From an uncultured Collinsella sp. (GTDB lineage Bacteria; Actinomycetota; Coriobacteriia; Coriobacteriales; Coriobacteriaceae): 64,000 bases of DNA. A model generated the notes under the pieces. The model was not told where the DNA came from. It was given only the letters and a program-made list of their open reading frames with translations, and did not search any database. A program made the translations under genes and the position numbers. Location of the stretch: the NCBI GenBank assembly GCA_900543845.1, contig UQTD01000002.1:1-64000 (forward strand). Direction: 5' to 3'. Position 1 is the stretch's first letter. Each line of letters opens with the position of its first letter. Shown in pieces: positions 58,788 to 64,000 of the stretch.

Positions 58788-61700
58788 CTATGCGCTCTTA
58801 CGGGAGCGCACAAACCACGCACCAATAGCCGCAAGGCACACGATACCGACAACAACACCGGTAACAGCGACCGGGTTAACGCCGCCTCGCCCATCCAAAG
58901 CACCCTTGCGTGATGCGGCAGCAGCGGACGTCGTTTTCGAACCGGAAGACTCGTCGGAGCCGGACTTCTTATCGGACTCGCCCTTGTTGGCATCCACATT
59001 CTGCGAAGCAACAACTTCCTGCATTCCAGAACCGCCCTGCTTATCGCCGGAGCCATCGCCCCTCTGCGAACCGGTCGGCATGACCGCGGGCGTCGAATTC
59101 TTCGTCGGGACCGTAGGAACGGGTACCTCGGGCGTCACGGGTTTTATCGAGCCGCCCGGTTCGACGACACCGGCTTTTACGCCACCGATCTTGGACCAGC
59201 TCACACCGGACCCTGCGGACTTATAGGCCGAAAGGGATCGTAAGGCCTGCACCGTCGCAAGCGCGTTGGCATTGCCGGGCTTACCGTCGGATTCCATGGT
59301 ATGGGCGTAGCCCTTGCCGTCGGCGACCTCGTAGGCGCAGATTGCAGTAATCAGGCTATTCGCACCCGTTGCAAAACCGTTCTTGGTATTTACGGGATCC
59401 TTGCCAAGAGCCACAAGAGCGAGCAGCACCTGGGCATTCGACTCAACGGACCCAAAGTCGCAAAGGCCGTTCATCTGACCCCTAAGGAAGCCGAGCGCAT
59501 TGTCGACAGCAGATGCAACAGAAGGTTGGCCATTCGAGGCCAGGGCAACGGCGCACGCGTCATTATCGACATAGGGCGCAAGCGCCTGAAGTGCCATAGC
59601 GGTCATATCGACGTTGCTCGCACCGCCCGCATCGATGGTGAAACCGCCGTCGGGATTCTGGAACGAAAGCAGCGCGCAAACAAGCTGAGCACGTGTCCAA
59701 GAAGAGCCGGACGCACGCAGCACCTCATTCGAAATACCCGCCTCGTCAAGGGCGATCAGTGCATAGACCACGTTGTTCGCCGAAGCCACAAGATCTTCGT
59801 GAGAGCAAATGTCGGCAATGAGATCCACGCCATCGAAAGAGGTAATATCCTCGCCAAGCGCGGTTAGCGCAAGCGCAACTCGCTCGCAATCAGTCACCTT
59901 GGCGGTGTTGCCCGACCACTCGGCCTTATGAACGGTAAGGGACTTCTTGTAATTCGCGATCAGTGCGTCGTCAATCTTGCGCCCCGACGTTGCGAAGGCG
60001 TAAATCTCCCATTCTTGACCATAGGTGTACGCATCGATCGTACGGTTGGCGTCAAAGTACTTGGCAGCGGAAAGGGTACCTTCGTCGGCCTTTGCCTCGT
60101 TATCCGGTGAGGCAACGATTCCGTCAACCGTAATCTCAAAGGAGATGGCCTGGGCACCGGCAGTCTGATCGATCGGCGTACCGGTCACCGTATAGGTACC
60201 GGCCTTGTTCGCCGTCAGGACATAGGCGCCGCTCGCCACAAACAAGCCGTCGTCAGGAGCACCGTCAACGTGCTTCCAATCACCAAGAGCGCGTCGGTCG
60301 ATACTCACGGCATCCGAGGCATCCCGACCTTCCTCGGTCGTCACACTCCATTTCATACCGGGCTCGGAAACGCTCCAGCCCTCGACATCGTTCTCACCCG
60401 TATAACCCAGGTTGAGTTCGACGGTCTTACCGGCCTTAACGGACGCGGGGACATTCGTGATTGTCACCGATTTCAGTGGGTTCCGGTAAGCGTAGATAAC
60501 TTCTCGCTTACCCGAGGAGATGACGCTGCCGTCCTGGTTTTCGACCGTCGCCTCAAACGTTGTCTTACCGGCCTTATACGGCGTAAAGCCAATCTCGCCA
60601 CTCGTAGTGTACTCGGCAACCGCAGAATCACTCGAGGTGACCGTGTAGCAAGCGCGATCACTCGCGTTTTCGGGTCCCACAACCGGCGCAGCCTTATCGG
60701 TCAGGAAGGCGCCTTTGGCAAGCGGATTGCGACCGTGCAGATAGACAGTCTCGCCGTTCTCGTTATAGCCAAGCGAGACGCTCGTCGCTGGCACATAGCT
60801 CGACGTGACCGTCACGCTCTTGGAGGCGATATCGAGATTTGCGCGTGAAGATACCCGAATCGTGGCCTCGCCCGGCTTCTTAAAATAAAAGCAGGCGGAT
60901 CCGGGATTGGAGTAAAGTACGTTCGCAGGCGTGCCGACAAAGCGAAAACGCGCATAGGAAACAGGAGTGTACTCGCCCTCGGCGGCATCGGTGTAATGAA
61001 CACGGACTTCAAGATTCTTGACCTCGGAACCCGCAACCGCAATAGTGCCGCCCGTCACGTTTGCGCCGTTATACCAAATCTGAAAATCATCGATCGGTTT
61101 GGACACTGCCTTGACCACAACGGTCGCGACGTTCTCGGTAGTGCCGTCGTCCTTGTGGAGTGTGGCGGTTACCGTACCTACGGCGTCGTTATACACGTGC
61201 AGCAGGCCCGTTTCCTCGTTAACGGCGATATCACCCCTGTTGGCATCTGGGGTACCCCAGGTCACCTTGGCATCCTTGGGCAGGCCATCGAGCTCAAGCG
61301 TGCCCGAAACGCAGGCGGCACCGTTCTCGCCCACCACAACGTCGTCGGGAGACGGGCAGAGCACACCATCGGCAGCAGTTACGGTCTTGCCGGTACGGGC
61401 AGACGTGAACTTCACCTCGTACTTATTGCTTGCAGTAGGGCTCTCAGAAGACTCGTGGTCTAGATTCTCACCGAAGTGCGGAAAGCCATCAGACCCCATA
61501 CCCCACACGCTACCGTTTTCACCACGATTGACGTTGAGATTTTCGACAAAGGTCGCCGTCTTCATGTCATCGGTATCGACAGCATAGGAGTTGACGAGCG
61601 CGTCCGAGGGAAAGACGACCTTATTGGTAAGGCCCTCCTGCCAGTACGCATTGATGAGCTGTCCGGAGTCGTAGCTCGCAAAGAGCACGCCGCCGGTCGA

Positions 61701-63317
61701 AGCGGCGGTGGACATGCAATTGGAGATCACGCCGCCCTGGAGCGTACGGCCAAAGCCAGCAACGCCCTTACCCGTAACGGACGTGGAGCAATTAATGACA
61801 GAGCCCTTTACCTGATTGCCAAGCGGACCAAACGACTTGCCGTCCATGGCCTGTTTGAGCTCACCGGCAAAAGAGACATTCTGGATGACGCCGGTGGAGC
61901 CAACGCTCGCAAACAGAGACTTAACGCCTCCCCCGTTGTCGAAGGTAATAGTGTGGCCCTGCCCGTCAAACGTGCAATTGAGCTCGCCTGTGGGTCCGAA
62001 GAACCATTCGTCATCAATCACAATGTCGTTATCGAGCACATAGTAGTTGCTCGCATCCTTGACGTTCATATACATGAAGTCATCCTGCGACGAGATATGC
62101 TTGACGCTCTCCGGCTGGGCGACGGGAGCCGTCGGCTTCTTTTTCTCAAGCGCATCCGAGGCGTCATCGAGCTTTTTGACCGCCGCATTTACATCGGACT
62201 GAGATGCATCGTCGTTATCGTTGACGATTTTGGCGTCAGCAAGAGCAGCGGCAAAGGCGGACCAGGAATCCGTTGTGTAGTCTGACTCATTGAGCGCCTC
62301 GGCGGCCGTGATAGCCGCGACGAGCGCGTCCTTATTGACAACGACGGGGGCAGAGCCGCTCACAAGCAAGGGCAGGCCACCATTGGACACCCAGGAAAAG
62401 CCAGTCGACGGCGTATCGGTATTGAGCACGTCGAGTGATTTAGCAGAAGAGAGGTCGGCGGCTTTAGCCGCGTTTCCCTTGTTAAAGCCGCTAGGGTTGT
62501 TTATCTCGGCAGGCGAAAAACCTACGGTATATAGGCAGTTCAACAGTGATCCGGCCTGAGCCTCACCGACCAGGCCACCGTTCATCTCAACGCCTGAGCC
62601 GGCAAAATAGGAATTGACGATCTTTCCGGACGTCATACCGCCGACCAGGCCACCGGCACAGCCCATCCAGCCGATAAGGTTCACACTCGCCGTGGACCAG
62701 CACATCTGGATGGTGCCAGAAAGTGTCATGGCAATGGAGCCCACATTGTCGGTGCTCGAGACCGAGCCCGTCACGCCCAGGTTCTGAATCGAGCCGGCCA
62801 CATTATTCGCAACGGCCTTGCCGTTAATGGTGACCGTGTGGCCCTGGCCATCCAGGGTGCCGTCAACGGTCTCGATCTGCTGATCAGTGCCCATCGAAAT
62901 ATTCGCGCCGAGCTTGACGGTCGCACCCGCCTCAATGGTCTCAGGCATATCGGCCGCATCGTTGACGACCACCGTCTCGCCCGAGTGCACTACCTTAGCG
63001 AAAGAACCTGCTTCTTCGACCTGTGCAGCCGGTACCGTTTCCTCGGACGCAATAGATTGCACGGCAACACCGGAGCTTTCCTGCTCCTGCGTGCTGCCGC
63101 CATCTGCCATGCCGGTTTCAGCGTCGGCAGAAGGCTCATCTTCATTAGGCCTGCCCTGCCCATCATCGCCCGCCGCGGTGACCTGATCGGCCGCCGCGGC
63201 TACGCCCGTGCTCACCTCCTCGGCAAACGCGGTCATTCCCGTGCTCGAACTGGCAAAGATAAACGCCATGAGCACGACGAGGAATTTCCTCGTACCTGTT
63301 CGGATGTTGTTGAGCAT
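58788..63317 (-). CDS. Giant secreted, membrane-tailed protein with transcobalamin-like helical domain
   Basis: A 1509-residue exported protein. A signal peptide (about 1-31) precedes an acidic region, then GLUG-type beta-helix repeats (about 110-270) and a FIVAR-like helical segment (about 325-390). A second beta-helix (about 400-610), several bacterial Ig-like domains (about 630-1070), and a helical alpha/alpha-barrel-like domain (about 1080-1365) with FQNPDGGFTIDAGGASNVDM and AICAYEVADGKGYAHTMESD follow. It ends in a Pro/Ser/Gly-rich linker and a membrane helix with RSRKSA tail. The helical domain resembles prenyltransferase/transcobalamin-type repeats. A cobalamin riboswitch in its leader suggests corrinoid capture. 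AAGGGGGAAAGG precedes the ATG. Confidence 0.85.
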   Translation of the reverse strand: MLNNIRTGTRKFLVVLMAFIFASSSTGMTAFAEEVSTGVAAAADQVTAAGDDGQGRPNEDEPSADAETGMADGGSTQEQESSGVAVQSIASEETVPAAQVEEAGSFAKVVHSGETVVVNDAADMPETIEAGATVKLGANISMGTDQQIETVDGTLDGQGHTVTINGKAVANNVAGSIQNLGVTGSVSSTDNVGSIAMTLSGTIQMCWSTASVNLIGWMGCAGGLVGGMTSGKIVNSYFAGSGVEMNGGLVGEAQAGSLLNCLYTVGFSPAEINNPSGFNKGNAAKAADLSSAKSLDVLNTDTPSTGFSWVSNGGLPLLVSGSAPVVVNKDALVAAITAAEALNESDYTTDSWSAFAAALADAKIVNDNDDASQSDVNAAVKKLDDASDALEKKKPTAPVAQPESVKHISSQDDFMYMNVKDASNYYVLDNDIVIDDEWFFGPTGELNCTFDGQGHTITFDNGGGVKSLFASVGSTGVIQNVSFAGELKQAMDGKSFGPLGNQVKGSVINCSTSVTGKGVAGFGRTLQGGVISNCMSTAASTGGVLFASYDSGQLINAYWQEGLTNKVVFPSDALVNSYAVDTDDMKTATFVENLNVNRGENGSVWGMGSDGFPHFGENLDHESSESPTASNKYEVKFTSARTGKTVTAADGVLCPSPDDVVVGENGAACVSGTLELDGLPKDAKVTWGTPDANRGDIAVNEETGLLHVYNDAVGTVTATLHKDDGTTENVATVVVKAVSKPIDDFQIWYNGANVTGGTIAVAGSEVKNLEVRVHYTDAAEGEYTPVSYARFRFVGTPANVLYSNPGSACFYFKKPGEATIRVSSRANLDIASKSVTVTSSYVPATSVSLGYNENGETVYLHGRNPLAKGAFLTDKAAPVVGPENASDRACYTVTSSDSAVAEYTTSGEIGFTPYKAGKTTFEATVENQDGSVISSGKREVIYAYRNPLKSVTITNVPASVKAGKTVELNLGYTGENDVEGWSVSEPGMKWSVTTEEGRDASDAVSIDRRALGDWKHVDGAPDDGLFVASGAYVLTANKAGTYTVTGTPIDQTAGAQAISFEITVDGIVASPDNEAKADEGTLSAAKYFDANRTIDAYTYGQEWEIYAFATSGRKIDDALIANYKKSLTVHKAEWSGNTAKVTDCERVALALTALGEDITSFDGVDLIADICSHEDLVASANNVVYALIALDEAGISNEVLRASGSSWTRAQLVCALLSFQNPDGGFTIDAGGASNVDMTAMALQALAPYVDNDACAVALASNGQPSVASAVDNALGFLRGQMNGLCDFGSVESNAQVLLALVALGKDPVNTKNGFATGANSLITAICAYEVADGKGYAHTMESDGKPGNANALATVQALRSLSAYKSAGSGVSWSKIGGVKAGVVEPGGSIKPVTPEVPVPTVPTKNSTPAVMPTGSQRGDGSGDKQGGSGMQEVVASQNVDANKGESDKKSGSDESSGSKTTSAAAASRKGALDGRGGVNPVAVTGVVVGIVCLAAIGAWFVRSRKSA

Positions 63318-63520
63318 CCTTTCCCCCTTGGTCTGGAAGATCACTACCCCAATAAGAATCGAGGCCGACCATGTAAAGGGAAACGGGACACAGCGAAACG
63401 CCCGCACCTGACAGCATGCGGCAATGCCCCCGCATCGCATACGGGATGCTTGGAGCAAATATGATGTCATCTTCTGCTCACCGGAATCCAGCGGCTCCCA
63501 AAAGACCCTCGACACGAGAA

Positions 63521-63626
63521 GACCATGGGCAAGTAATCTGACTCGCGGGACAGCCCCGCACACAGTAACCGCCTTGCCTGGGATTCCCACCCAGTTCCCT
63601 TTTATGCGCCAAGCGCACCCATGGTC
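63521..63626 (-). promoter_or_regulatory. Cobalamin riboswitch
   Basis: On the minus strand the order is GACCATGGG (P1 left), AAAAGGGAACTGGGTGGGAA, TCCCAGGCAAGGCGGTTACTG, GCTGTCCCGCGAGTCAGATT, ACTTGCCCATGGTC (P1 right). This follows the cobalamin riboswitch core closely. GACCATGGG and CCCATGGTC pair perfectly. It lies about 200 bases before the giant secreted protein. The region between, 63318-63520, contains GC-rich hairpins (for example ATGCGG/CCGCAT) that could form the expression platform. Confidence 0.9.
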
Positions 63627-63760
63627 CGGCTTCTTTTCAAACAGCATGTAATTGTATGGAAGACCAGACAACGAGCGTCCGCCGATATCACGCACACATA
63701 ATTCACCGAAAATGTGGTTGAAAGTCCGCCAGGGCAACGACGAGACCTTTATCCGAAATG

Positions 63761-63796
63761 CAAAACGGGGCCGCAGCATCATTGCTACGACCCCGC
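63761..63796 (-). terminator. Terminator of the amino-acid ABC ATPase gene
   Basis: On the minus strand CGGGGTCGTAGCA and TGCTGCGGCCCCG form a 13-bp stem (two G-T pairs), followed by TTTTGC, 41 bases after the stop codon. Confidence 0.85.
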
Positions 63797-63836
63797 CCGC
63801 TCAAGCAAACTCTCATTCCGAGACACTGCTGATCAG

Positions 63837-64000
63837 CTATGAGATATTGCCCAAAAACGCCTTGGTGCGTTCGCTCTTGGGATGGTCGAAGACCTCGCTC
63901 GGCGTGCCCTCCTCCACGATAACGCCGCCGTCCATAAAGACAACGCGGTCGGCGACATCGCGGGCAAAGCCCATCTCGTGCGTCACCACAATCATGGTCA
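63837..64000 (-). CDS. Polar amino-acid ABC transporter ATPase (3' end only)
   Basis: The C-terminal 54 residues of a GlnQ/HisP-type ATPase: [40 protein letters not shown], ending KAFLGNIS. The His in VTHEMGFA is the switch histidine. The rest of the gene lies beyond the right edge. Substrate specificity (glutamine, cystine or other) cannot be told from this part. Confidence 0.9.
   Translation of the reverse strand, partial: TMIVVTHEMGFARDVADRVVFMDGGVIVEEGTPSEVFDHPKSERTKAFLGNIS

Noticed and set aside
58788..63782. A longer 1664-codon version of the giant secreted protein
   Set aside because: The extra N-terminal codons run through the cobalamin riboswitch. The ATG at 63317 has a strong ribosome site and is followed by a proper signal peptide.

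Overview
The window is about 64 kb of GC-rich bacterial chromosome. It is dense in genes, with AAGGAGG-type ribosome sites and frequent 8-base start/stop overlaps. No rRNA, tRNA or CRISPR array was seen. Gene content (tandem acetate kinases, acetyl-type diaminopimelate/lysine synthesis, a D-aspartate cross-bridge gene pair, EttA, lactate dehydrogenase, ECF transport, large secreted membrane-tailed proteins) fits a saccharolytic gut actinobacterium of the class Coriobacteriia, most like Collinsella. That assignment is inference from family knowledge; no database search was possible.

Layout. 0-8.5 kb: two acetate kinases, HIT protein, exonuclease VII, YugP-type metalloprotease, RNase D, lipid kinase. 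8.5-14.3 kb: secreted C69 dipeptidase, then a probable tryptophan ECF transporter behind a leader peptide with three consecutive Trp codons. 14.4-18.8 kb: Asp/Glu racemase and D-aspartate ligase, MOSC protein, secreted cell-wall hydrolase. 18.8-21.3 kb: lipoprotein, HTH protein and membrane Ser/Thr kinase operon. 21.3-25.3 kb: an accessory patch with ADP-ribosylglycohydrolase, GIY-YIG nuclease, a decayed gene, a small membrane protein and HigBA. 25.3-38 kb: amidohydrolase, lysine riboswitch, a LysA-DapA fusion, DapB, DapH, nucleoid protein, lipase-like protein, Ldh, aminotransferase and NAD synthase. 38-48.7 kb: a DUF4160 pair, membrane and proline-rich proteins, EttA, SdpR/SdpI, TcdA, TatD, a sugar kinase and two HAD phosphatases. 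48.9-52.2 kb: an unusual three-gene cassette of an unknown protein, a ClpP-like protease and a soluble TraG/VirD4-like ATPase. 52.3-58.7 kb: Pgi, a truncated Fe-ADH domain, SOS-controlled Y-family polymerase with YolD, a metal-binding HMA protein, and DUF3793 with flavodoxin. 58.8-64 kb: a 1509-residue secreted protein behind a cobalamin riboswitch, and the 3' end of an amino-acid ABC ATPase.

Functional links. Lysine/peptidoglycan precursor synthesis is nearly complete here: riboswitch, dapA-lysA, dapB, dapH, a probable deacetylase and a candidate aminotransferase. The D-Asp ligase and racemase would feed the cross-bridge. Three nutrient-sensing RNA devices (Trp, Lys, B12) lie in one window.

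Most noteworthy beyond genes: (1) the ClpP/VirD4-like cassette; (2) a family of about 100-base palindromic elements, four copies, all in sense orientation directly after a stop codon, with a conserved core and outer stems that differ in sequence but stay complementary; (3) the LysA-DapA fusion with a retained internal ribosome site; (4) the Trp attenuator on an ECF transporter; (5) the B12-riboswitch-controlled giant protein with a transcobalamin-like helical domain; (6) GGGACAGGTT-type REP-like repeats, two of which flank one gene.
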